Below, piece after piece: positions 1 through 5,394 of a stretch of DNA of 5,394 bases (position 1 is the stretch's first letter; each line of letters begins with the position of its first letter). The notes below the pieces were generated by a model, which did no database searches, was not told the DNA's origin, and worked only from the letters and a program-made list of their open reading frames with translations. The stretch comes from Eubacteriales bacterium. GTDB lineage: Bacteria; Bacillota; Clostridia; JANYKE01. The stretch spans positions 1 through 5,394 of the forward strand of contig JANYKE010000060.1 in assembly GCA_025361685.1 (NCBI GenBank). The letters are read 5' to 3'. The translations under genes were made by a program, and so were the position numbers.

Positions 1-164
1 ATTGCACCATGTGGAATAAATTGTGGAACATGCATTGCATATTAAAAAAAAGAAAACAGAAGAGTCTCAATAAAAGAAATAAAAAGTGGAAATGCAATAA
101 TTGTGGTGCCATTCTGAGCGTCCATAGTGTTGCCTGCCTAAATTGCAACACGGTGTACAAATAA
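1..164 (+). pseudogene. Remnant of a DUF3795-type cysteine-rich protein gene (internal deletion plus frameshift; 5' end outside window)
   Basis: Frame 1 from base 1 reads IAPCGINCGTCIAY and then a stop at 43-45. This matches the usual N-terminus of DUF3795 proteins (M-I-A-P-C-G-x-x-C-x-x-C), so the initiating ATG probably lies just left of the window. The stop is reached next to an A8 run (44-51). Frame 3 continues LKKRKQKSL and ends, from about base 87, in WKCNNCG...CLNCNTVYK with a stop at 162-164. That is a CxxC...CxxC zinc ribbon like the C-terminus I recall for this family. Complete members are well over 100 residues, with further Cys-rich segments between these two parts. Here only about 55 codons remain, so most of the middle seems lost as well as the frame. 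The family's function is unknown and Cys ligation of metal is inferred. The assignment rests on remembered motifs, not a search. Confidence 0.6.
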
Positions 165-314
165 TGAGAAAATTGAACTCTGATTTTCTTAAAAAAATAT
201 TGCTAAAATTACATATTGAAGAAATTACTTTCAGAAGCAAATCCATTGGCGCGAGTATTGTAACACACATGCTCAACAATTTTTTCAGTATGTAGACAAA
301 AAAGCGAGGTAATG

Positions 315-566
315 ATGAAAGACAAATTAAATTATGCATATATACTTCTTTGCAAAGATGATACACTTTACACAGGCTGGACCAATGACTTGGAAGCTAG
401 GATATGTGCGCACAATGCAGGTATGGGAGCAAAATATACCAGGATGCGTCTGCCGGTGAAACTAGTTCATAACGAAGTATTTGATACCAAATCAGAAGCA
501 CTAAAAAGAGAATATGAAATAAAAAAACTAAGCAGACAAAATAAATTAAAACTAATAGAGAAATGA
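315..566 (+). CDS. GIY-YIG nuclease family protein, UPF0213 (YhbQ/YazA type)
   Basis: A single-domain GIY-YIG protein of 83 residues, the normal size for the UPF0213 group (E. coli YhbQ, B. subtilis YazA). Numbering from the ATG at 315, YAY (7-9) sits at the GIY position and YTG (19-21) at the YIG position. The usual catalytic surround follows: Arg29 in the LEAR helix, His33 in AHN, and Glu61/Glu66 in the SEALKRE helix, then the family's KKLSR tail. Members are small standalone nuclease-fold proteins thought to act on DNA; their cellular role is poorly defined. An ATG also occurs at 312, but GAGG (306-309) is only 2 bases from it and 5 bases from the ATG at 315, so 315 is preferred. The stop overlaps an ATG of the next frame (ATGA at 563-566), suggesting co-transcription and coupled translation with the MFS gene. 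Family assignment is confident; the specific substrate is unknown. Confidence 0.9.
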   Translation: MKDKLNYAYILLCKDDTLYTGWTNDLEARICAHNAGMGAKYTRMRLPVKLVHNEVFDTKSEALKREYEIKKLSRQNKLKLIEK

Positions 567-570
567 GAGG
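565..570 (+). promoter_or_regulatory. Ribosome binding site of the MFS gene, deciding its start
   Basis: GAGAGG lies 4 bases before the ATG at 575 and overlaps the end of the GIY-YIG gene. The ATG at 563 has only a weak AGAG upstream. This favours 575 and suggests translational coupling with the upstream gene. Confidence 0.5.
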
Positions 571-574
571 AAAC

Positions 575-1960
575 ATGGAGCCAAAAAATGTGTCGGTAAA
601 AATTACACTTGCAATAATGATGATTGCTTCATTTATAACTCCATTCATGGGAAATGCAATTAATCTCGCAATTCCGGCAATGGGAAAAGAATTTGGAGCA
701 AATCAATTTTGGTTGAACTGGATTGTGTTCAGTTATCTGATGACATCAACAATATTCTTGTTGCCATTCGGGCGCATTGCAGATCTTTACGGAAGAAAAA
801 AAGTTTTTTTGTGCGGGATGATTATTTTTGCTATTTCTTCACTCGCGTGTGCAATGGCAACATCACTTCCATTGTTAATTGGCTTCAGATCAGTGCAGGG
901 ATTGGGCAGTTCAATGGTTTTTGGTACAGCAATGGCTATAATTTCATCAGTGGTTCCGGCAGAAACGAGAGGTAGGGCAATAGGTTTGAATACTGCGGCA
1001 GTCTATATAGGATTATCGGCCGGTCCTGTTTTAGGAGGCTTCATAACCGGCGCATTCGGTTGGAGAGGAATTTTTTATTTTAATTTAATATTAGCTATAA
1101 TTGTAATTGTCTTAACATTTTGGAAATTGCGGAGCGAGTGGAAGGGTGAAGCAGTTAGATTTGATTTTATCGGAAGCATTCTGTATGTTGTAGGATTGGC
1201 ATTGTTGTTGTACGGACTATCTGATTTGATTTCAACATTTCTGAATTTGATAAGTTTTATACTTGGACTTTTTATCTTAATTATTTTTATTATGAGAGAA
1301 CTTAAAACGCGTTTTCCGCTTATGCCGATTACAATGTTCAGTAAAAACAGAGCGTTTGCATTTTCTAATTTGGCAGCGCTGATTAATTATAGTGCGACAT
1401 TTGCTTTGGTATATGTATTGTCACTATATTTGCAAACTGTTTTGGGGCTTAGTACTGCAGCATCGGGATTTGTGCTGCTTGCACAACCAATAGTGATGGC
1501 TGTTTTTTCACCGCTTGCAGGATTGGTTTCCGATTGGGTAAAACCTCGGCTTCTCGCATCATTAGGCATGGGACTAACAGCCTTTGGGCTGCTACTGTTT
1601 ATTTTCCTTGGAACCGATACTCCTATTGCATTGATAGTAGTAAATTTGGCTTTTATTGGGCTCGGGTTTGCAATGTTTTCATCACCGAATACCAATGCTG
1701 TTATGGGTTCGGTTGACAAGAAATTTTACGGATTGGCGTCTTCAACATTAGGAACAATGAGGACGTTGGGACAGTCTTTTAGCATCACTATTGTTGCGTT
1801 GGTGACTTCTGTTTTTATGCGTAACATGACAATTGATTCAGCTGATTATTCATCAAACCTAATGTTAAGTATCAAAGTTTTATTTGGTATTTTCACAGTA
1901 CTATGCATCGCCGGTATTTTCTCATCTCTCGCTCGAGGTGCAAAACAGAAAAAGCTTTAA
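575..1960 (+). CDS. MFS transporter, DHA2 (EmrB/QacA-like) drug:H+ antiporter family
   Basis: An integral membrane protein of 461 residues, in the range of 14-helix DHA2 exporters, which expel drugs or other lipophilic compounds in exchange for protons. Numbering from the ATG at 575: a motif-D1-like GNAINLAIP in helix 1 (about 26-34), motif A GRIADLYGRKK (66-76) in the loop after helix 2, antiporter motif C GLSAGPVLGG (146-155) in helix 5, and WRGIFYFN (163-170) at the start of helix 6. Two extra hydrophobic helices between the halves (roughly 200-245) support 14 rather than 12. The helix-1 motif lacks the Asp typical of EmrB/QacA. An in-frame ATG at 563 overlaps the preceding stop, but GAGAGG (565-570) sits correctly for the ATG at 575, so that start is chosen; the alternative adds four residues. 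Probably in one operon with the GIY-YIG gene. No clear terminator hairpin follows. Substrate cannot be told from sequence. Confidence 0.9.
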   Translation: MEPKNVSVKITLAIMMIASFITPFMGNAINLAIPAMGKEFGANQFWLNWIVFSYLMTSTIFLLPFGRIADLYGRKKVFLCGMIIFAISSLACAMATSLPLLIGFRSVQGLGSSMVFGTAMAIISSVVPAETRGRAIGLNTAAVYIGLSAGPVLGGFITGAFGWRGIFYFNLILAIIVIVLTFWKLRSEWKGEAVRFDFIGSILYVVGLALLLYGLSDLISTFLNLISFILGLFILIIFIMRELKTRFPLMPITMFSKNRAFAFSNLAALINYSATFALVYVLSLYLQTVLGLSTAASGFVLLAQPIVMAVFSPLAGLVSDWVKPRLLASLGMGLTAFGLLLFIFLGTDTPIALIVVNLAFIGLGFAMFSSPNTNAVMGSVDKKFYGLASSTLGTMRTLGQSFSITIVALVTSVFMRNMTIDSADYSSNLMLSIKVLFGIFTVLCIAGIFSSLARGAKQKKL

Positions 1961-1993
1961 TCATTTATTATTCTGGACCTTGTTCAAAAAATG

Positions 1994-2022
1994 TATACAC
2001 TTTTCCAAGTGTACGATATAAT
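1994..2022 (+). promoter_or_regulatory. Candidate promoter of the IS3 orfA remnant, with a dyad in the spacer
   Basis: TATACA (1994-1999) and a perfect TATAAT (2017-2022) are separated by 17 bases. A 7-bp perfect dyad, TACACTT (1996-2002) and AAGTGTA (2007-2013) with a 4-base loop, covers the -35 and the spacer. In IS elements such end-proximal dyads can bind transposase or host protein; here that is inference only. Confidence 0.4.
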
Positions 2023-2037
2023 CAGGAGGGAAAGTAG

Positions 2038-2088
2038 ATGAGGAAAAAATATGATCAGGAATATAAAGACGAAATGCTGTTGAAATAA
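2038..2088 (+). pseudogene. IS3-family transposase OrfA, N-terminal fragment
   Basis: After AGGAGGG (2024-2030) an ATG at 2038 starts MRKKYDQEYKDE, a typical opening of IS3-family OrfA proteins ahead of their helix-turn-helix. The frame then gives MLLK and a stop at 2086-2088. If two bases are skipped after GAC GAA, the text continues AVEITVEICNTKK to a stop at 2115-2117, and the AV(E/K) start resembles the expected KDEAV continuation. No helix-turn-helix or DDE catalytic part remains, so no functional transposase is made. The good ribosome site could still yield a 16-residue peptide. Confidence 0.55.
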
Positions 2089-2163
2089 CAGTTGAAATCT
2101 GTAATACAAAGAAGTAAAATATGTACAAGAAAAGTGTTGCAGAAAGTGAACAAGTTTCAACAT

Positions 2164-2226
2164 TCGTTCTTTTAGTATTAAGTATTTGTTTTTTCTGTTA
2201 TTACTGCTACAATGTAAGTGTCCCAT
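2164..2226 (-). pseudogene. Transposase N-terminal fragment, probably IS30 family
   Basis: On the minus strand an ATG at 2226, preceded by AAGGAG with good spacing, reads MGHLHCSSNNRKNKYLILKE. The NRKxKYLxLxER pattern resembles the N-terminus of IS30-family transposases, which open with a (K)HLTxEER stretch before a helix-turn-helix. Similarity ends after about 21 codons, exactly at the proposed right end of the IS3-like element. Beyond that the open frame (to 1984) is non-homologous. The rest of this transposase is not found on the far side of the element, where the MFS gene ends within 13 bases. A TATAAT on the minus strand (2268-2263) may be the -10 of its old promoter, with no good -35. 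Family name is a recollection-level call. Confidence 0.4.
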
Positions 2227-2333
2227 AAGCTCTCTCCTTGATGTATGGTTTTGTCACTTAACATTATAGCTGAGTTGCCCCTGTGGGACATCCTTTTTTC
2301 TTTTCGCATCATTTCATTTTACAATTTACTTTG

Positions 2334-2373
2334 AAAATAAAAATCCTGCCTCGAATATATTCAAGGCAGGATT
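2334..2373 (-). terminator. Rho-independent terminator of trpB2
   Basis: AATCCTGCCT (2342-2351) and AGGCAGGATT (2364-2373) form a perfect 10-bp stem. The loop contains a self-complementary GAATATATTC, so the hairpin can extend past one mismatch. On the minus strand the stem is followed by a T-rich tail, TTTTTATTTT (2343-2334). There is no T run on the plus side, so it works for trpB2, whose stop is 28 bases upstream. Confidence 0.88.
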
Positions 2374-2400
2374 AAGTTTATGAGTTGCACCATTGGACGG

Positions 2401-3768
2401 TTATACTTGTGGGAGTGCAGCAAATCCCGCAGCAAGATCTTCGTCACTTGGAATGTAATCTGTCATTGTGCCCTCGTTGTATGCTCCATACGCTGACATG
2501 TCGAAATATCCTGTGCCTGTTAATCCGAAGAGAATTGTCTTGGTTTCGCCGGTTTCCTTGCATTTGAGAGCTTCATCAATCGCTGTGCGGATTGCGTGTG
2601 CAGATTCAGGTGCAGGTAAAATTGTTTCTTGCTTAGCAAAGAAAGCAGCGGCTTCAAACACTTTTGTCTGTTCAACGGAAACTGCTTCCATAAATCCGTC
2701 ATGATATAATTTGGAAAGAATAGGGGACATACCGTGGTAACGTAATCCACCTGCGTGGTTTTGCGAAGGCATAAATCCGCTTCCCAAGGTATACATTTTG
2801 GCAAGAGGTGTAATTTTGGCAGTATCGCAAAAATCATATGCGTAGCGCCCGCGTGTTAATGAAGGACAAGATGCAGGCTCAACAGCAATAATTCTTGGAG
2901 AAGCTTTGCCCAATAATTTGTCTTGCATAAATGGAGCAATCAAGCCACCTAAATTAGAACCGCCGCCTGCACAGCCTACGATAATATCAGGATATTCGTC
3001 CAGCATTTCCATAGCAATCTTTGATTCCAATCCGATAATTGATTGGTGGAGCAAAACTTGATTCAAAACCGAACCCAAAACATAACGATAGCCTTCAGTA
3101 GTGACAGCTTTTTCGATAGCCTCTGATATTGCACCGCCAAGGCTTCCACTTGAATTCGGGTTAGCTTCTAACATAGCACGGCCTGCATTAGTTGTATCAC
3201 TTGGACTTGGGAATATATCTGCGCCAAATGTTTGCATTACAATCTTGCGGAAAGGCTTTTGGTCATAAGAGACTCTTACCATAAATACTGTGAGCGGAAT
3301 ATTATAGAAAGCACATGCTTCGGCTAAAGCTGTGCCCCATTGTCCTGCACCGGTCTCAGTCGTCAATCCCTTTAAGCCTTGCTTTTTGGCATAATATGCC
3401 TGAGCAATAGCAGAGTTTAACTTGTGGCTACCGGAGGTATTGTTGCCCTCGAATTTGTAATAAATTTTGGCAGGAGTTCCAAGAGCTTTCTCTAGATTAA
3501 ATGCACGAATCAAAGGGGAAGGGCGATACATCTTATAGAACTCCTGGATTTCTTCAGGAATATCAACATATCTTGTAACATCATCAAATTCCTGATGTGC
3601 TAGCTTTTCACAAAATACGGGGTATAGGTCTTCCTCGCCAATTGGCTCAAGTGTGCCTGGATTTAGCATTGGATCCGGCTTATCTTTCATATCCGCTCTA
3701 AGACTGTACCACTGCTTTGGCATCTGATCCTCGCTAAGGTACAATCTGTGTGGTATTTTCATTGACAT
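2401..3768 (-). CDS. trpB2: Tryptophan synthase beta chain, long TrpB2 type
   Basis: A cytoplasmic pyridoxal-phosphate enzyme making L-tryptophan from indole and serine (some TrpB2 enzymes prefer O-phosphoserine). At 455 residues, with an N-terminal extension ending in the YRPSPL motif (81-86), it fits the TrpB2/TrpB-like group rather than the ~400-residue TrpB1. Key residues are present: Lys116 in SGSHKLNSA for the PLP Schiff base, Glu138 in TETGAGQWG as the catalytic acid, GGGSN (268-272) for the PLP phosphate, and the C-terminal GLTGTGYFD (415-423). The start at 3768 has AGGAG (3779-3775) 6 bases upstream; an ATG two codons later is less well placed. No trpA or other trp gene is in the window, which suggests indole salvage rather than full biosynthesis. 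It has its own promoter and terminator. The nearest upstream genes are for iron uptake, with no obvious metabolic link. Family assignment is very secure; the physiological amino-acid donor is not. Confidence 0.95.
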   Translation of the reverse strand: MSMKIPHRLYLSEDQMPKQWYSLRADMKDKPDPMLNPGTLEPIGEEDLYPVFCEKLAHQEFDDVTRYVDIPEEIQEFYKMYRPSPLIRAFNLEKALGTPAKIYYKFEGNNTSGSHKLNSAIAQAYYAKKQGLKGLTTETGAGQWGTALAEACAFYNIPLTVFMVRVSYDQKPFRKIVMQTFGADIFPSPSDTTNAGRAMLEANPNSSGSLGGAISEAIEKAVTTEGYRYVLGSVLNQVLLHQSIIGLESKIAMEMLDEYPDIIVGCAGGGSNLGGLIAPFMQDKLLGKASPRIIAVEPASCPSLTRGRYAYDFCDTAKITPLAKMYTLGSGFMPSQNHAGGLRYHGMSPILSKLYHDGFMEAVSVEQTKVFEAAAFFAKQETILPAPESAHAIRTAIDEALKCKETGETKTILFGLTGTGYFDMSAYGAYNEGTMTDYIPSDEDLAAGFAALPQV

Positions 3769-3801
3769 AACATACTCCTTTCACTTGCTCAATTTTTTAT
3801 C

Positions 3802-3830
3802 ATTATACTCGAAAATAAATATTAATACAA
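3802..3830 (-). promoter_or_regulatory. Sigma-A-type promoter of trpB2
   Basis: On the minus strand TTGTAT (3830-3825) and a perfect TATAAT (3807-3802) are 17 bases apart, about 33 bases before the trpB2 start. It lies just downstream of the stop of the Cys-rich gene. The short leader leaves no room for a T-box or a trp attenuator, so no tRNA- or peptide-based control is visible. Confidence 0.6.
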
Positions 3831-3837
3831 TACTAAC

Positions 3838-3990
3838 CTATTTTTTTGATGCATGAATATTGTCACACTCGTCACGATATTGGCAGCCTTTGCAGCCCCT
3901 ACAACTACCTCTGTTTTTAAATATTTGCCACACAGCAACAATAACAAGTATAGCAACCAATCCTACTAAAATATAATCTCTTAACTGCAT
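3838..3990 (-). CDS. FeoB-associated Cys-rich membrane protein
   Basis: A 50-residue protein directly downstream of feoB. It starts MQLRDYILVGLVAILVIVAV, giving one N-terminal transmembrane helix (about 6-24). A short basic stretch follows (KNRG, 25-28), then a Cys cluster CRGCKGC (30-36) and Cys42. This layout, one helix followed by CxxCxxC...C, is that of the FeoB-associated Cys-rich membrane protein family found after feoB in many Firmicutes and other anaerobes. The cysteines may bind iron near the FeoB pore; this is inferred, as the function is not established. Its AGGAG (4004-4000) overlaps the feoB stop codon and is 9 bases from the ATG, so translation is probably coupled to feoB. It is shorter than common ORF length cut-offs and easily missed. 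Confidence 0.88.
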   Translation of the reverse strand: MQLRDYILVGLVAILVIVAVWQIFKNRGSCRGCKGCQYRDECDNIHASKK

Positions 3991-3999
3991 AATATTTTT

Positions 4000-4004
4000 C
4001 TCCT
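4000..4004 (-). promoter_or_regulatory. Ribosome binding site of the Cys-rich gene, overlapping the feoB stop
   Basis: AGGAG shares two bases with the TAG stop of feoB (4005-4003) and lies 9 bases before the ATG at 3990. This arrangement supports terminating ribosomes re-initiating on the small gene and a shared feoB transcript. Confidence 0.6.
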
Positions 4005-5394
4005 AAACAAACAGACTTCCAATTCGGAAAACGATAAACGCAACTAACCATGCAACAGCTGTTTGATAAATAACTACACCAACCGCAGCCTTAACGCTGT
4101 TCATCTCACGTTTTACTGTATTTATTGCAGCAATACAAGGTGTATAGATTAGAGTAAACACAAGGAATGTGTACGCGGCAAGCGGTGTAAATATATGACC
4201 AAGTGATGTTGGAAGATTTGCCGCACCGGAACCGGTCAGGACAGCAAACGTACTAACAACGGCCTCCTTTGCTGTAAACCCAGTAATCAGTGCGGTTGTA
4301 GCTCGCCAGTCGTAAAACCCAAGAGGGGCAAAAATTGGAGAAATGAGGCGGCCTATTCCGGACAACATGCTGTCGGCACTGTCGACCACAACATTGAAAT
4401 GCAAATCAAAAGTCCGGAAAAACCAAATGATTAATGTTGCAATGAATATTACGGTAAAAGCTCGCGTTAAAAAATCTTTGACTTTGCCCCAAAGCAGCAG
4501 CAATACAGTTTTTGTGTTGGGCAATCGATAATTGGGCAGCTCCATAATAAAGGGGACAGGATTACCACGATAAATTGTTTTGTTGAATATCAGACCGCTT
4601 GAAATTGCAAGAAGAATGCCCATGATATAAAGACTTATCATTATTAGTGCACGATTATTCGGGAAAAATGCAATTGTAAAAATTCCGTATATTGGGAGTT
4701 TGGCGCTGCAACTCATAAACGGAGTCAAAAGAATTGTCATTTTGCGATCTCGCTCACTTGGCAATGTCCGGGTTGACATAATAGCAGGAACAGAACATCC
4801 AAAACCTATTAGCATTGGCACAAAGCTGCGTCCGGAAAGTCCGATTTTTCGAAGCAGTTTATCCATTACAAAAGCAACGCGCGCCATATATCCGCTGTCT
4901 TCCAAAATAGAAAGGAAGAAAAAGAGTACAACTATAATGGGGACAAATGAAATTACACTGCCAACTCCTGCAAAAACACCATCGGCTACCAGAGAAATCA
5001 CTAATGGATTAAAACCGCCGGCCGTAAGCCCGGCTCGCACAGCATCACTAATCCAAACTATGCCGTTGCCAAGAAGATCACTAAAGAAACTGCCAATCAC
5101 ACCAAATGTAAGCCAGAAAATCAAACCCATAATGATGAAGAAAATAGGAATGGACAAATATTTATTTGTCAAGGCACTATCAATCCACAGACTGCGTAAA
5201 TGCTGTTTATTTTCATTAGGTTTTACGACCGCATCATTGCAAAGCTTATCGATAAATTTATAGCGCATATCCGCAATCGCAGCTTTTCTGTCAGTCCCAA
5301 GTTCATTTTCCATTTCAATGATACTGTTTTCAATTGAGTCTGCCTCAATATCGGTTAGCATTAATGCGTCGAACAACGGCTGGTCTCCCTCAAC
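4003..5394 (-). CDS. feoB: Ferrous iron transport protein B, C-terminal membrane part (5' end outside window)
   Basis: FeoB is the inner-membrane Fe2+ transporter with an N-terminal GTPase domain. Only the last ~463 codons are here. The frame is open to the window edge (VEGDQPLFDAL...), so an in-frame TTG at 5376 is not a real start and the G domain lies outside. Numbering from the edge, the segment includes the helical linker (about 1-70), including RYKFIDKL typical of the region before the membrane part. Then come Gate 1 with LEDSGYMARVAFVMD (165-179) and GFGCSVP (197-203), Gate 2 with FMSCSAKLP (226-234), and a C-terminal half with GFTAKEAVVS (372-381) and YTPC (417-420). Eight or so hydrophobic helices are visible. 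The conserved gate cysteines (200 and 229) are kept and no frame break is seen. The stop overlaps the ribosome site of the Cys-rich gene. feoA would be expected upstream, outside the window. Confidence 0.95.
   Translation of the reverse strand, partial: VEGDQPLFDALMLTDIEADSIENSIIEMENELGTDRKAAIADMRYKFIDKLCNDAVVKPNENKQHLRSLWIDSALTNKYLSIPIFFIIMGLIFWLTFGVIGSFFSDLLGNGIVWISDAVRAGLTAGGFNPLVISLVADGVFAGVGSVISFVPIIVVLFFFLSILEDSGYMARVAFVMDKLLRKIGLSGRSFVPMLIGFGCSVPAIMSTRTLPSERDRKMTILLTPFMSCSAKLPIYGIFTIAFFPNNRALIMISLYIMGILLAISSGLIFNKTIYRGNPVPFIMELPNYRLPNTKTVLLLLWGKVKDFLTRAFTVIFIATLIIWFFRTFDLHFNVVVDSADSMLSGIGRLISPIFAPLGFYDWRATTALITGFTAKEAVVSTFAVLTGSGAANLPTSLGHIFTPLAAYTFLVFTLIYTPCIAAINTVKREMNSVKAAVGVVIYQTAVAWLVAFIVFRIGSLFV

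Larger units (their letters stand above)
1974..2162 (+). mobile_element. Internally deleted IS3-family-like element (~189 bp) with terminal inverted repeats
   Basis: The two ends are imperfect inverted repeats. TTGTTCA (1980-1986) pairs perfectly with TGAACAA (2147-2153), and ACACTTTTC (1997-2005) pairs perfectly with GAAAAGTGT (2129-2137). The spacing between the blocks is nearly equal on both sides (10 and 9 bases). The outer bases are TG at 1974 and CA ending at 2162 (or 2159), as expected for IS3 elements. TTC flanks both proposed ends (1971-1973 and 2163-2165), which could be a 3-bp target duplication. Inside are a promoter, an AGGAGGG ribosome site and the start of an orfA. Full IS3 elements are about 1.2-1.5 kb, so nearly all of orfA/orfB is missing. 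It is either a decayed copy or a MITE-like derivative. Exact ends are uncertain by a few bases. Confidence 0.55.
1961..2400. other. Gene-free interval between convergent MFS and trpB2 genes
   Basis: This 440-base interval has no intact gene. It holds the IS3-like mini-element (1974-2162), an abutting transposase fragment with its upstream sequence (about 2164-2300), and the trpB2 terminator (2334-2373). The stretch 2291-2333 is T-rich with no structure that I can name. Convergent gene ends make it a tolerated landing zone for insertions. Confidence 0.7.

Noticed and set aside
173..209. Possible promoter (TTGAAC, TAAAAT) ahead of the GIY-YIG gene
   Set aside because: Spacing of about 25 bases is wrong for the pair and no alternative -35 is convincing.
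164..295. 43-codon plus-strand ORF starting in TAATG at the end of the DUF3795 remnant
   Set aside because: No ribosome binding site and no recognisable motif; its length is expected by chance in AT-rich DNA, so 165-311 is left as unannotated spacer.
1984..2226. 80-codon minus-strand ORF as a whole gene
   Set aside because: Only the first ~21 codons look like protein; the rest runs antisense through the IS3-like end and is low-complexity and non-homologous.
2219..2290. 7-bp inverted repeat TGTCCCA/TGGGACA about 60 bases apart
   Set aside because: One half includes the start codon region of the transposase fragment; too short to claim as element ends, probably chance.
3769..3837. Riboswitch, T-box or trp attenuator before trpB2
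   Set aside because: The leader after the predicted promoter is only about 25-30 bases, too short for any of these.
4700..5263. 187-codon plus-strand ORF opposite feoB
   Set aside because: Antisense shadow of a well-conserved FeoB membrane region; no ribosome site or known motif.
5374..5376. TTG as the start of a short FeoB
   Set aside because: The frame continues open to the window edge with sequence typical of the FeoB linker; the gene is simply cut by the window.
1..5394. CRISPR array, tRNA, rRNA or a novel defence-type gene cluster
   Set aside because: No regularly spaced repeats, RNA gene signatures or multi-gene cluster of unknown genes were seen; the intact genes all fall in known families.

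Overview
The window looks like chromosomal DNA from a low-GC Firmicute, most likely an anaerobic Clostridia-type bacterium. This is inferred from the AT-rich composition, the strong AGGAG-type ribosome binding sites, and the mix of families: a DUF3795-like remnant, a long-form TrpB2, and FeoB followed by a small FeoB-associated Cys-rich protein. No rRNA or tRNA is present to fix the species.

Plus-strand left half (1-1960). The first 164 bases carry a broken DUF3795-type protein gene: its N-terminal signature and its C-terminal zinc ribbon survive in different frames, with the middle apparently missing. After a short gap come a small GIY-YIG nuclease of the YhbQ/YazA (UPF0213) type and a DHA2-type (EmrB/QacA-like) MFS drug/proton antiporter. 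These two are tightly packed and probably co-transcribed.

Middle (1961-2400). No intact gene is present. The stretch holds a ~189-bp internally deleted IS3-like element with recognisable terminal inverted repeats and the first ~12 codons of its orfA. Directly against it, on the other strand, is the first ~21 codons of a second transposase, probably IS30-like. A strong rho-independent terminator serving the minus-strand genes follows.

Minus-strand right half (2401-5394). Reading right to left: the C-terminal membrane part of the ferrous iron transporter FeoB (its 5' end and G domain lie beyond the window), a 50-residue FeoB-associated Cys-rich membrane protein too short for usual ORF cut-offs, and trpB2, a long-type tryptophan synthase beta chain with no trpA beside it. 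feoB and the Cys-rich gene form a tight operon. trpB2 has its own sigma-A-like promoter and its own terminator, so it is probably a separate unit, although read-through from feoB is possible because no terminator separates them.

The two halves converge on the IS-remnant region. I see no convincing undescribed system. The points most worth a second look are the IS3-derived mini-element, the DUF3795 remnant, and the orphan TrpB2 next to iron-uptake genes.
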